From assembly GCA_028715295.1 (NCBI GenBank), contig JAQUSD010000005.1:1-39434 (forward strand): a DNA stretch of 39,434 nucleotides. Reading direction: 5' to 3'. A program made the position numbers and the translations under genes. The notes beneath the pieces were generated by a model, which saw nothing but the letters and a program-made list of their open reading frames with translations, ran no database searches and was not told where the DNA came from. Numbering within the stretch: position 1 is the stretch's first letter; every line of letters starts with the position of its first letter. This DNA is from Candidatus Nanoarchaeia archaeon (GTDB taxonomy: Archaea; Nanobdellota; Nanobdellia; JAQUSD01). Positions 15,362 through 23,399 of this stretch are shown here, in pieces.

Positions 15362-16621
15362 TCAGTCAAAAACCCTGCAAAAACCGTTTCTTCTTCCTGA
15401 ATTGTGCGTATTTCTATTGTGCGTATTTCTCCTGTTTTCTCCGAATCTGTTGCCTCTGCGCCCTCCCCTTTGAAATCTGTCCCTATTTTGGCATCTGTTG
15501 AATTCAACTTTTATTTTTTCAATCTGAGGAACTGTTTTTTCTTCAAGCTTGTCTTCATACACATCCAGTATTGAACACATGTTGTCTTCATCCTGCATTG
15601 CACAGAAAGAAATTGCAATTCCTTTTTTTCCGTTTCTTGCAGTTCTTCCTATACGGTGAGTATATGTTTCTGCAGTATTTGGAAGGTCATAATTGAAAAT
15701 GTGGGTAATGTCTTCAATGTGGAGCCCTCTTGCAGCAACATCAGTAGCGACAAGGACTCCGGTTCTCCCTGTTGCAAAATTCTTCATTACTTTTTCCCTC
15801 ATGTTCTGGCTCATGTCTCCGTTTATGCTTTCAGCACGGAAACCCTGTTTTTTAAGAATTGAAGCAATGAAATCTGTTTTTCTTTTTGTATTTGTAAAAA
15901 CAATTGTTTTTTCCCTATTTATATCTCTTAATAAATGAACAAGAAGGGATATTTTGTTATATTCTTTAACTGCATAATAATACTGTTTCAGAACCCCTTT
16001 TTTAAGTATGTTTTCAAGCAGAATTTTTTCAGGATTTTTAAGATAATTTTCTGCAAGACGTGAAATTTCCTTGTTTATGGTTGCACTGAACATAAGGCTT
16101 TGTTTCTGGTTTGGTAGATGGCTTATTATACGGTTTATATCATCAATAAATCCCATATCCATTAATCTGTCTGCTTCATCAAGTATGAAGTAATTTGTGT
16201 AAGTGAGATTAAGCATTCTTCTTTCAAGCAAATCAAGAAGCCTTCCAGGCGTTCCTACAACAATGTCCGCTGTTTTTATGTGGCGGAACTGTTCATTTAT
16301 TGAAACACCACCGTAGACAACAGATATATTAAGCCCTTTTTTCCTTGAAAATTTAACATATTCTTCAGAAACCTGTTTTGCAAGTTCTCTTGTCGGGGTG
16401 ACAACCAGCACCTGAACATTTTTAACAGGTTTAACCATGTCAATAGTCGGAACTGCAAAACCTATTGTTTTTCCGCTTCCTGTTTCAGATTGTATAAGAA
16501 CATCTTTTTTATTAAGGATTAGGGGTATTGATTTTATCTGAACTGTAGTTGGAACTACAATTCCGTGATTTTTTAATTCATCACTTAATCCTGAACTTAT
16601 TCCTAATTCTTTAAATTCCAT
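15362..16621 (-). CDS. DEAD-box RNA helicase
   Basis: A 419-aa ATP-dependent RNA helicase with the full motif set: Q-motif PTTVQIKSIP, Walker A QSETGSGKT, PTRELA, VVGTPGRLLD, DEAD in FILDEADRL, SAT in MFSATINK, VFTNTKRKTD, ATDVAARGLH and HRIGRTARNG. The two RecA domains are followed by a basic Arg/Gly/Asn-rich tail that should bind RNA and contains a perfect 15-bp tandem duplication. The frame extends to a TTG at 16633, but ATG 16621 (MEFKELG) is preferred: an ACCTTATAAAG box lies about 25 bp upstream. The GNAT gene follows in the same transcript. Confidence 0.95.
   Translation of the reverse strand: MEFKELGISSGLSDELKNHGIVVPTTVQIKSIPLILNKKDVLIQSETGSGKTIGFAVPTIDMVKPVKNVQVLVVTPTRELAKQVSEEYVKFSRKKGLNISVVYGGVSINEQFRHIKTADIVVGTPGRLLDLLERRMLNLTYTNYFILDEADRLMDMGFIDDINRIISHLPNQKQSLMFSATINKEISRLAENYLKNPEKILLENILKKGVLKQYYYAVKEYNKISLLVHLLRDINREKTIVFTNTKRKTDFIASILKKQGFRAESINGDMSQNMREKVMKNFATGRTGVLVATDVAARGLHIEDITHIFNYDLPNTAETYTHRIGRTARNGKKGIAISFCAMQDEDNMCSILDVYEDKLEEKTVPQIEKIKVEFNRCQNRDRFQRGGRRGNRFGENRRNTHNRNTHNSGRRNGFCRVFD
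15401..15430. repeat. Perfect 15-bp tandem duplication inside the helicase tail
   Basis: The unit ATTGTGCGTATTTCT occurs twice without gap (15401-15415, 15416-15430). It is a multiple of three, so it duplicates five residues (RNTHN) in the C-terminal tail without breaking the frame. It probably arose by slippage. Confidence 0.9.
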
Positions 16622-16652
16622 TTGGTTTAACAATATTCAGCCCTTTATAAGG

Positions 16653-17051
16653 TTATGCTATTTTTTTAAATTTAAACATCTTTAACCCAAGCAGAAGCCA
16701 GAAAGAATATGTTGCAAACAGAAGAATACTTACAAATAATATTGTTGGGTGGCTGGAAGGCCCTCCTTCAACATCAAAACTGAATACCCCTGAATTAATC
16801 ATGAAATTAAAACCTATATTTTCCTGATTTTCTCCCATGTAAACACCATTGTCCTGAAGCCAGTTTAAAAGAGGCATTGCAAAATCCAGATTTGCATACA
16901 TTGCTGCTGAAACTATGTAAAATAAAGCCAGTATTCCAATAAAGTAAGATGCTGTGAAGATTTTCCTGTGTTTCTGTTTTAATTTAGTGCTGACAAATGC
17001 TCCAAAAACTCCAAGAAGGATAAGCATCCACCAGTCAAGGAAAAAACTCAT
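16653..17051 (-). CDS. Hypothetical membrane protein, three predicted helices, 132 aa
   Basis: Unrecognised. Predicted membrane segments are at about 5-22, 35-52 and 103-125. A polar loop between the last two (about residues 55-100) has GENQENIGFNFMINSGVFSF and GGPSSHPT. The basic ends (KLKQKHRKIF, MFKFKKIA) suggest cytoplasmic patches. A TTATATAAC box lies about 26 bp upstream of ATG 17051, so it is leaderless and transcribed on its own, just upstream of the helicase promoter. Confidence 0.6.
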   Translation of the reverse strand: MSFFLDWWMLILLGVFGAFVSTKLKQKHRKIFTASYFIGILALFYIVSAAMYANLDFAMPLLNWLQDNGVYMGENQENIGFNFMINSGVFSFDVEGGPSSHPTILFVSILLFATYSFWLLLGLKMFKFKKIA

Positions 17052-17095
17052 AAGAATACTAAATGTGTTATATAATATAAGCTTTGCTTAGTTTT

Positions 17096-17776
17096 TTATA
17101 TTGGAGGACATCCGCATGGAATCCATCTGTCAAGAGTGTATAATATTCTTGTATGTCCGTATGTTTCAACATCTTTTCTGGTTATTTCATACATATAAAA
17201 CTCCATCATCTTTTCTATTCTTTTTACATCACCAAGCTCTGAAAAACCCACAAGAACCTGTCCATTTCTTGTTAAGTGGTGCTTTGCATCTTTAAGAAAT
17301 GCCTCCATCGCCTTGTAATCCTTGTCAAAAACAGCTCTTTCAAGGTTATCTTTTGGCTTTCTTGAAAAATAAGGGGCATTAAAGAATATTTTGCTGAATA
17401 ATTCGTCTTCTTTTACAATATCAAACATATTCCCTATTCTTAATTCTACATCCGCATTATTGATTTCAATGCTTTTCTTTACACTTTCAAGACAGTAGGG
17501 ATTTATGTCAGTTGCAATTACTTTCTTTGCAATGTCTGATGCAAATATTGCTAACACACCTGAGCCTGTCCCAACATCAAGAACAGTGTCATTTTCTTGT
17601 ATGTTCCAGTAATCCATGAAGAACTGAGGGGCATAACTGAATTTTGGGGACATTATATTTGGGGTTATATAAAATGTTTTTCCTTTTAACTCATAAAAAT
17701 ATGGTTTTTTATGCTGTCTTGATTTTTTCAGGAAGTCCTTGATGTCTGTTGTTACTTTAAAATTTTGATTTACCAT
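17096..17776 (-). CDS. SAM-dependent methyltransferase, PrmC/HemK-like with NAPY motif
   Basis: A 226-aa Rossmann-fold methyltransferase. Motif I is DTVLDVGTGSGVLAIFA, the acidic end of strand 2 is VIATDINPYCLESV, and the catalytic NPPY-type motif appears as FFNAPYF. This motif belongs to enzymes that methylate amides or exocyclic amines (PrmC-like release-factor Gln, RsmC/TrmN6-like RNA N-methylation), so the substrate is open. It has a C-terminal CGCPP tail. The frame extends to GTG 17785, but ATG 17776 is 25 bp from a TTTAAATAT box and is preferred. Confidence 0.82.
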   Translation of the reverse strand: MVNQNFKVTTDIKDFLKKSRQHKKPYFYELKGKTFYITPNIMSPKFSYAPQFFMDYWNIQENDTVLDVGTGSGVLAIFASDIAKKVIATDINPYCLESVKKSIEINNADVELRIGNMFDIVKEDELFSKIFFNAPYFSRKPKDNLERAVFDKDYKAMEAFLKDAKHHLTRNGQVLVGFSELGDVKRIEKMMEFYMYEITRKDVETYGHTRILYTLDRWIPCGCPPI

Positions 17777-17857
17777 TGTATCCACTTTTTTGATAATATA
17801 TTTAAACCTGATGTTTTAGTTTGTTGTGTCTAAATATTGTTGCTCAAAAAAAACTGA

Positions 17858-18571
17858 TTACAGAATAACCTTTGAAGAAGTGAATTTCTTGCCGTCATGA
17901 CGCCTGACTATTTCAAGATATGTAATTCCTCCATTGTCAATATGCTTTAATGTAGTTATATTCTCAAGGAATATATTGTATCTTCTTAAGTCCTTTATTT
18001 TAACCCATTTGTTTGTCCTGTCTTTTGTTGTTTCCTTTAATTTACCTGTAAAGTTTTTGCAGTTGAATATAAAATGCAGATGCTGTGAAAGAATCTTTCT
18101 TCTATAGTATGTTTTTATTGAATATATTATTTTTAATTCTAAATCCTTTGGCGTATAACCTGTTCTTTCAATTGTCTGCCTGTAAGCACTTTCCTTTAAT
18201 CCTTCTCCTTCCTTTAATCTTCCAACAGCGCTTATTGCCCAGCAGTTTTTAAAAGGGCCTTTTTCAAGCCTTGATAATAAAATTTCATTATCTTTTCTTA
18301 GTGCAACAGCAACACTTGTAAACGGAGGCATATATATATCTGAACTTTCTGTGTCAAAATAAACAGCAATTTTATCTCCTTTTTTAGTCAATGAATACAG
18401 AAAATTTTCTTTTTTTATTATCCCTGCCTTGATAAGCTCTGAAAGATGATAATTGAAATGATTTGAACGCACTTTTTTATCCATTAACTGCGAGAAAGAA
18501 AGATTTTTCTTATACATCAACTTCCTGAAAATCTCCTTCCTTATAGGGTGTTTAAGCTCTTTGATATCCAT
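17858..18571 (-). CDS. Winged-helix - Nudix fusion protein with degenerate Nudix box (putative regulator)
   Basis: A 237-aa protein. Residues 1-70 form an ArsR-like winged helix: HPIRKEIFRKLMYKKNLSFS, then HFNYHLSELIKAGIIKKENF. About 80-215 are a Nudix fold. The Nudix box reads GRLKEGEGLKESAYRQTIER; the catalytic REUxEE is RQTIER, so two catalytic Glu are lost and hydrolysis is unlikely. The domain may instead bind a nucleotide ligand and control DNA binding. This recalls bacterial NrtR but with the domains in reverse order. It follows the arginine decarboxylase gene, with a 9-bp inverted repeat in the promoter region. Confidence 0.78.
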   Translation of the reverse strand: MDIKELKHPIRKEIFRKLMYKKNLSFSQLMDKKVRSNHFNYHLSELIKAGIIKKENFLYSLTKKGDKIAVYFDTESSDIYMPPFTSVAVALRKDNEILLSRLEKGPFKNCWAISAVGRLKEGEGLKESAYRQTIERTGYTPKDLELKIIYSIKTYYRRKILSQHLHFIFNCKNFTGKLKETTKDRTNKWVKIKDLRRYNIFLENITTLKHIDNGGITYLEIVRRHDGKKFTSSKVIL

Positions 18572-18607
18572 ATGTGAACTCTTTTAATAAAACCTTAAAA
18601 GTTTTTC

Positions 18608-18662
18608 TTAAGGGTTTATAACTGCTTGATATTGGTTTGTTAAGCAACTCCAAAACCCTTAA
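18608..18662. repeat. 9-bp perfect inverted repeat upstream of the HTH-Nudix gene
   Basis: TTAAGGGTT (18608-18616) and AACCCTTAA (18654-18662) are perfect inverse copies separated by 37 bp. They lie just upstream of the TATA-like AACTTTTAAGG of the HTH-Nudix gene and after the arginine decarboxylase gene. It could be a regulator site (loop or two half-sites) or an RNA hairpin at the end of the decarboxylase mRNA; there is no U-tract. Confidence 0.4.
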
Positions 18663-18694
18663 TTGTATAAAGGAGGTTATGTTCCTAAAATCTG

Positions 18695-19261
18695 TTAACC
18701 GCTTATTATTGGATATAGATGATTTGTAAAGCAGAGAGAAACAATGGCTGTTCCGTATTTTTTCTTTGGTATGAAACTTTCTTTGATTATTTTTATGTCT
18801 TTTAATTCATATCTCTCGCAATAGCCATTTGTGTAAAGTTCATTAATACTTAATTTAAGTTTTTCTTTAATTTCTTCTTCAGTGTAGTTTCCGTTATGTT
18901 CACAGACAAGCCCGCCGTATTTTTCACCAGTGTTTTTGTTGTAAAGCCAGCCCAATATAATGCCTGCAGTAGCCCTCTCCCCTGAATTTGAGTTTGCAAC
19001 CGCCATTATTGATTCCATCACTTCTCCATGTGTTATCACTTCTGGTTTTTCAATTTCATTTGCAACAGCCGGAAGTATTGAAGAATAGGTTATAATATTG
19101 CACTTTTCTATGCCCGCATCTTTTAAAGCAAGATGGTATGAGCCTGCATGAATTGTTATGTCGCTCTCACCAGAACCTTTTGTTATAAAAAAATCTTTAG
19201 GGATCCTGTTGGCACAGGAAACATATTTCTGCAGTAAAATAACGCTTTGGGGGTTTTTCAT
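18695..19261 (-). CDS. pdaD: Pyruvoyl-dependent arginine decarboxylase
   Basis: A 188-aa PvlArgDC, converting arginine to agmatine, the first step of archaeal polyamine synthesis. The self-cleavage site is at YSSILP: cleavage between Ser60 and Ser61 would give a beta chain and an alpha chain whose Ser61 becomes the pyruvoyl group. A conserved Glu lies in THGEVMESIMA (near 83), and the C-terminal part has KKKYGTAIVSLCF. Length fits the Methanocaldococcus-type enzyme. It supplies agmatine for spermidine, which deoxyhypusine synthase (36679-37617) needs as aminobutyl donor. Confidence 0.93.
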   Translation of the reverse strand: MKNPQSVILLQKYVSCANRIPKDFFITKGSGESDITIHAGSYHLALKDAGIEKCNIITYSSILPAVANEIEKPEVITHGEVMESIMAVANSNSGERATAGIILGWLYNKNTGEKYGGLVCEHNGNYTEEEIKEKLKLSINELYTNGYCERYELKDIKIIKESFIPKKKYGTAIVSLCFTNHLYPIISG

Positions 19262-19351
19262 TTTCTTATTTTTAATATTTTATTTTTAATAATTACGCTT
19301 TGCTTATAAATTTTATGCCGTTTTTCTGTTAGAATTTTATTGTTTAAGTGA

Positions 19352-19801
19352 TTATTTTATGCCTTTGATAGCCTTTGTTATTGTTTTGTACTGGTTCTGG
19401 AATATGAGATACTGTTTTAATTCCTCCTTTTTTACCCATTTGACCTTTCTGATTTCATCTTTTTGTTTTTTAATATCCTTTTTATTCCCCATGAATTCAA
19501 CTATGTATATTTCTGCATGCTGTCCTTTCCATTTGTATTTTCTTCTTTCAATATTTTCCATGGGCCACATCCACTCATAAGTAATGTTTGATTTCTTTAT
19601 GATTTTGAATTTGTCTGTTCCTAATTCTTCTTTCATCTCCCTGAGAAGGGCTTTTTCACTTTTTTCACTTTTTTCAACACCCCCTCCTGGAACGCTCCAC
19701 TCATTGTCCTTATAGTACTGTTTCTGCACAATAAGAAATTCATCCCCTTTGAAAACAATCCCAAGAACATTCTTTCTAAGGGGAAGTTTTTCAGTGTTCA
19801 T
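19352..19801 (-). CDS. Nudix hydrolase
   Basis: A 149-aa Nudix enzyme with a complete catalytic box: GGGVEKSEKSEKALLREMKE followed by ELG matches Gx5Ex7REUxEExGU. Strands such as NVLGIVFKGDEFLIVQKQYY precede it. The family hydrolyses nucleoside diphosphates linked to another group; the substrate is unknown. The frame extends further upstream, but ATG 19801 (MNTEKLPLRK) is chosen because a TTTATTAATAAG box lies about 28 bp before it. Unlike the nearby HTH-Nudix protein, its active-site Glu residues are intact. Confidence 0.88.
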   Translation of the reverse strand: MNTEKLPLRKNVLGIVFKGDEFLIVQKQYYKDNEWSVPGGGVEKSEKSEKALLREMKEELGTDKFKIIKKSNITYEWMWPMENIERRKYKWKGQHAEIYIVEFMGNKKDIKKQKDEIRKVKWVKKEELKQYLIFQNQYKTITKAIKGIK

Positions 19802-19893
19802 AATTAATGTATAAGAAAAACTTATTAATAAATCATTTTGAAATAATGTTTGTTTACCCAACATTTAATAGTTCTAATATTTACATAATTTAT

Positions 19894-20247
19894 ATGGCAG
19901 CGTCTCTCAAGAAGTTTAATATTGCATATTCAATATTTCTGGAAAAATCTGATGAACTTGTCAGTAATTTAAATGAAGATATTGAAAATGCCAGGACAGA
20001 AGAAGAAAAACAGAGGCTGATTAAACTGCTGGATTTTGAAAAGAACAGAATAGATGAAGAAGATAAAATATGGATGGAAAAAAGAGCTAGAAAAATGGAT
20101 TTTCTTAAGAAGCAGAAGGAATACAGAAGTAAGTTTAATGAACAGAGAAAAGAACAGACGAAGAAGTATAATGAAGAGCATAAGGAAGAAAGAAAAGCAT
20201 ACAGGAAGAAGTTCATGGAAGAATTAAAGAAGAATAAAATCAGATAA
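19894..20247 (+). CDS. Hypothetical charged coiled-coil protein, 117 aa
   Basis: Starting at ATG 19894 (MAASLKKFNIAYSIF), nearly the whole protein is predicted helix rich in Lys, Glu and Arg, for example ARTEEEKQRLIKLLDFEKNR and, later, NEEHKEERKAYRKKFMEELK. Such composition suggests a long coiled coil that binds protein or nucleic acid. A TTTAATAG box about 27 bp upstream supports the start; the longer frame from 19807 would begin inside the divergent Nudix promoter. It converges with the HEPN gene at 20257. Confidence 0.6.
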   Translation: MAASLKKFNIAYSIFLEKSDELVSNLNEDIENARTEEEKQRLIKLLDFEKNRIDEEDKIWMEKRARKMDFLKKQKEYRSKFNEQRKEQTKKYNEEHKEERKAYRKKFMEELKKNKIR

Positions 20248-20256
20248 CTTTCCATA

Positions 20257-20802
20257 TTACTCAATTAAATCTTTTATTTTATTCACAAAATCTGCTGTTT
20301 GTACCTGAAGATGTTTAGCAAGTGATTTATTAAATGTTTCATCAACTCCATAACAAGCTCTTTCTCTTAAGTCCTTTGATTCGATTACAAAACTTATATC
20401 CTTTTCTTTAAGATTTATTTTTTCTATTAAGAAATTAATATCCTCTTCTTTTAATATATCATTTTTATGATAATAAAATAAAGTTACAGCTGTTAGTGTT
20501 GCAAAATGACTGTTTGATTTATACCCCAACTTTTCCAATAAGGCAAGACTTGTATGATAAATTGAGTAATAATATATTGTTATGCACCAGTCGTAATAAG
20601 TTCTGTTTGGAAGTTTTTCTTTTATAGAATGTTCGTGTTCTTCCAGCAGGTAATTAGCAAATTCAAGGTTAGATACTGCTTTTTTAATGTGTTTTTTGTA
20701 TTCTAGACTTGTTTTTCTTATTGCTTTTATTTTAATATAATACTTAAATAACTCTTCGCAGTATTTCTTGTCTTTTATTAACTTATTTGGTTCAAATTTC
20801 AT
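20257..20802 (-). CDS. HEPN-domain protein of HEPN/MNT module 1 (putative toxin)
   Basis: A 181-aa all-helical protein. A central pattern (YYDWCITIYYYSIYHTSLAL) and a late DLRERACYG motif match HEPN domains, where the R..(4-6).H/Y site often forms an RNase centre. It is paired with the HTH-nucleotidyltransferase gene upstream. ATG 20802 forms an ATGA overlap with its stop and has GGAGGT seven bases upstream, a strong coupled start; the longer frame from 20817 is less likely. HEPN-MNT pairs are known as toxin-antitoxin systems in which the MNT protein modifies or inhibits the HEPN RNase. Toxicity here is inferred. Confidence 0.72.
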   Translation of the reverse strand: MKFEPNKLIKDKKYCEELFKYYIKIKAIRKTSLEYKKHIKKAVSNLEFANYLLEEHEHSIKEKLPNRTYYDWCITIYYYSIYHTSLALLEKLGYKSNSHFATLTAVTLFYYHKNDILKEEDINFLIEKINLKEKDISFVIESKDLRERACYGVDETFNKSLAKHLQVQTADFVNKIKDLIE

Positions 20803-21392
20803 TTTTGGAACCTCCATAAAATATGGTAATAATATTCTACCCCAATTAATACAATAACATTTTTTCTTATTTCATTTGAGAAATCATGGTTTTTGTCCAT
20901 GAAGTTTTTCTCAAAATCAGAATAATTTACATAAACAGGACTTATCTTTGTATTTGTTCTCATGCTTACTCTTTTGGTAGTATTTTCTATGTTTGAAGAA
21001 TTATTTACTTTTTGGAATACTAACAGCAAATCAATATCTGAATTATTTGTATAGTTTCTTTTTGCATATGAACCGAATATTAAGGCTATTAATGGTTTTT
21101 CTTCAAGTTCGGAAAGAAATTCATTTATGGAATTAATTATCTTTTTTGGCAATGACAAAAAATTCTCTGTATGGACCTGTTTTAAGTATGCTGTTGTTAA
21201 TGGGGTGTCTGTTAGTTTTATCTTTATTAGGTTAGCATCCTTCTCTTCTTTTATGACATTTTCTTTTTTAAGTATTTTTATGTTTCGGCTAGTATTATTA
21301 TAACTAGTTTTAACAAGCCTTGCGAGTTCTCTAATGTGAACTCCTTCTTTGTTATTATCCAGCATATTAATAATTCTGAGTTTAGTTTCCAT
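20799..21392 (-). CDS. HTH-nucleotidyltransferase (MNT) of HEPN/MNT module 1 (putative antitoxin)
   Basis: A 197-aa fusion. Residues 1-60 are a winged helix (GVHIRELARLVKTSYNNTSR) and about 90-150 a minimal nucleotidyltransferase, with ALIFGSYAKRNYTNNSDIDL giving the GSx10DxD catalytic signature. MNT proteins transfer AMP to HEPN partners in studied systems. The fused HTH suggests it also represses its own promoter. A perfect palindrome GTATCAATTGATAC lies five bases upstream of ATG 21392, and the TATA box CTTAAATATAAG near 21431 places the transcription start inside it. It overlaps the HEPN gene by ATGA. Confidence 0.85.
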   Translation of the reverse strand: METKLRIINMLDNNKEGVHIRELARLVKTSYNNTSRNIKILKKENVIKEEKDANLIKIKLTDTPLTTAYLKQVHTENFLSLPKKIINSINEFLSELEEKPLIALIFGSYAKRNYTNNSDIDLLLVFQKVNNSSNIENTTKRVSMRTNTKISPVYVNYSDFEKNFMDKNHDFSNEIRKNVIVLIGVEYYYHILWRFQK

Positions 21393-21396
21393 TTTG

Positions 21397-21424
21397 GTAT
21401 CAATTGATACTATTTTAGTATCAA
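21397..21424. promoter_or_regulatory. Operator-like palindrome of HEPN/MNT module 1
   Basis: GTATCAATTGATAC (21397-21410) is a perfect palindrome next to the MNT start codon. An extra half-site GTATCAA (21418-21424) begins 21 bp away, so on the same helix face. The inner 12 bp TATCAATTGATA is identical to the core found in front of module 2 at 24358-24369. Confidence 0.65.
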
Positions 21425-21519
21425 CTTATATTTAAGCTTTTCTTTTAGATATTCTGATATCTACGTATCTGTAAATTAACTTAAAAAGTATGCGCTTCGT
21501 TGTCATAACTGTCCAATAA

Positions 21520-21682
21520 TTTAAATCTTGCTCGTTCAGCTACAAGAGCTGCAGGACAAACAGTTGCAACCACACATGTTAAAATTCATTCTTATGGTGC
21601 TGCAGTGTACCCTCAACACGCAGATACAGAGCTACTAATTCTGATGAAGAAGTAAAAAAGAAAGAAGAAAGCAGTGGAAAGC
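21520..21682 (+). other. Gap with decayed coding-like sequence, no intact gene
   Basis: About 290 bp (21393-21682) separate module 1 from the next gene. Past the promoter, one plus frame reads Cys/Ser-rich residues, is broken by TAA near 21580, then continues open with SDEEVKKKEESSGKLKPS to 21705. Another frame reads LARSATRAAGQTVATTHVKI, which faintly resembles the end of an archaeal histone fold. Base composition (GCT, GCA, CAC) is richer in GC than the surroundings. I read this as a possible gene remnant; there is no usable start and no certain homology. Confidence 0.2.
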
Positions 21683-22495
21683 TTAAGCCAAGTTCCTTAA
21701 ATTAACTGCAAGCTCAATGTATCTCTCCTGTTTTTCCTTTAAATCTTCAATTGCATCACATATTGTTTTATTGAGTTCAGTATGTGTGCAGTATGCTCCT
21801 ATGCAAATATCTCTTTCAGGCTGTGGGAGTAATTCACAGATACTGACATCTTTGTCTGTTTTAGCCCTGTCTTTCATACAGCTTTCTATTTCAGGGTATT
21901 CATCACAGAAGGATATATCCTGTATGAAAAAGGTTAAGCAATGAGGGTTATTATTGCACATAGTAATGTTTCTTTCCTTTAATGCAAGACAGGTGTATTT
22001 GTCAGGAGTATCCAATTTATCACAGTATTCTGTTTTGATTTCTTCTGACTTATTCCATGAGTATAAGTTGCTCATAAAGTTAAAGTAGCACTGTTCTTTT
22101 TCATGCTGGCTGTAATCAATATCACTGCAGAATGATGCATTTTCACTGGATACAGCCAACTGATAATAACATACATGCCTTGATTCATCACTTAGCTGTT
22201 TGCAGTAGGAAGAGTCTTTATCTGCAAGAGCCATGCAGATTAAATATTCATTTTCTTCTCTTACTCCTTCACAGAACCTGTTATCATTGTTGATTAAAGC
22301 AAGGCAGTAGTATCTGTTGCCGTACGGGAGCTGTTCCGACAGGGGCAGTTGTTTACATAACTGATTTGATGGAGTATCAGGAACAGTAATATTCTCTAGT
22401 TCAGGAATTATCCCATCATCAGGTTCATAATTCATAGAGAAGAACACAATTAATAATAATGTTATAGCAATAATCAGCAACCATGTGCTTTTCAT
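21683..22495 (-). CDS. Secreted or membrane-anchored Cys-repeat protein, 270 aa
   Basis: An N-terminal signal anchor (STWLLIIAITLLLIVFFSM) is followed by an extracellular region with about eight irregular repeats. Each starts with Cys-x-x-x-Leu/Ala and ends with a second Cys, for example YCLALINNDNRFC, ICMALADKDSSYC, TCLALKERNITMC and CMKDRAKTDKDVSIC. The spacing suggests a chain of small disulfide-linked helical hairpins. The C-terminus is a charged helix. I recognise no characterised family; the layout resembles surface proteins seen in Woesearchaeota-like genomes. It is divergent from the 22619 gene, with 123 bp between them. Confidence 0.72.
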   Translation of the reverse strand: MKSTWLLIIAITLLLIVFFSMNYEPDDGIIPELENITVPDTPSNQLCKQLPLSEQLPYGNRYYCLALINNDNRFCEGVREENEYLICMALADKDSSYCKQLSDESRHVCYYQLAVSSENASFCSDIDYSQHEKEQCYFNFMSNLYSWNKSEEIKTEYCDKLDTPDKYTCLALKERNITMCNNNPHCLTFFIQDISFCDEYPEIESCMKDRAKTDKDVSICELLPQPERDICIGAYCTHTELNKTICDAIEDLKEKQERYIELAVNLRNLA

Positions 22496-22618
22496 ATCCT
22501 TAAGGATGTAAAAGAGAGTAATAAGAGTTTTGCTTTAAAAATAAAATCCAATAATTGATTGAATTTAATTTATCTACTTGGAAGACTTTATAAGTTTTTT
22601 AGATGATATATTTTTAAT

Positions 22619-23356
22619 ATGAAGAATAAAGTTAAGATTAATGTTCCTCAGATTATTCTTGAAGAAATCATAAATTCTGAAAAAAGATGGTATAATTCAA
22701 AGCAGTGGATTGAAGAGAATCTTAATTCTTTTGAAGATTTCCATAGGCTTGTTTCTGAAAGGCATGATGCAGGATATATCAGACATGAAGGGCTTTTTGA
22801 CATATTTGTACTTGACGGGAGATTCAAGCTGGATTGCTGTGGAAACCTTTTGGTTAAGAACAAAGAACAGGAATCATGCTATAATTTTGTATTTCCAGGA
22901 GAGTTTGTAACACCAGAAACTGCCTGTGAAGTTTGCAAAGAAAAATGGACTATTGACAATCTTGAAGATTTTGTTATGGACATATATGAGGAAGGAGTTG
23001 TTTTCCTGCATGAAGACTGCAACAGGCATTGTTTAAATGTAAAATATGAAAAAATTTTTAGGGATTTGTTTGAAAAATCAGGCTATAAAGATGTTAGTTT
23101 GTCAGCAGTGAAGAACCAATATTGTGGATGCAGTAAATGTGCTCCTTGGTATGAAGTTAATACTGAAGCAGGTAAATTCCTTATTGGATGGAGAAAAAGA
23201 GTAATTAACATTGACTGTTCAGAAATTAAAGGAATTAACCTTTACCTGCTTTTTAGAAAAGAAGAAACAACAAAGGGAAAGGATTATATCCACGCTTGGG
23301 GTTATGAAAAAGCAGAGGCTTACTTAAGCAAGATACATAATAAATTGAAATTGTAG
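22619..23356 (+). CDS. Hypothetical Cys-rich protein, 245 aa (possible zinc-binding)
   Basis: Unrecognised soluble protein. Cys/His groups stand out: LDCCGN, ACEVCKEKW, LHEDCNRHCLN and YCGCSKCAPWYEV, enough to bind two metal ions. The N-terminal third looks helical (EEIINSEKRWYNSKQWIEEN). ATG 22619 has GACTTTATAAGTT about 28 bp upstream, so it is leaderless. Its 3' end is 43 bp from the convergent HEPN module 2. No function is proposed. Confidence 0.65.
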   Translation: MKNKVKINVPQIILEEIINSEKRWYNSKQWIEENLNSFEDFHRLVSERHDAGYIRHEGLFDIFVLDGRFKLDCCGNLLVKNKEQESCYNFVFPGEFVTPETACEVCKEKWTIDNLEDFVMDIYEEGVVFLHEDCNRHCLNVKYEKIFRDLFEKSGYKDVSLSAVKNQYCGCSKCAPWYEVNTEAGKFLIGWRKRVINIDCSEIKGINLYLLFRKEETTKGKDYIHAWGYEKAEAYLSKIHNKLKL

Positions 23357-23399
23357 AGAAATAAAGTTCAATACAATCAGCTTGTTTTTTTTGTTTCAA

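Noticed and set aside
15259-15507. 82-aa minus-strand frame across the helicase/GNAT junction
   Set aside because: It lies in another frame of the helicase tail and the GNAT start, has no start signal, and reads like a shadow of those genes.
19890-20264. 124-aa minus-strand frame rich in Ser, Phe and Leu
   Set aside because: Antisense to the charged coiled-coil gene; Lys/Glu codons read backward give Phe/Leu/Ser.
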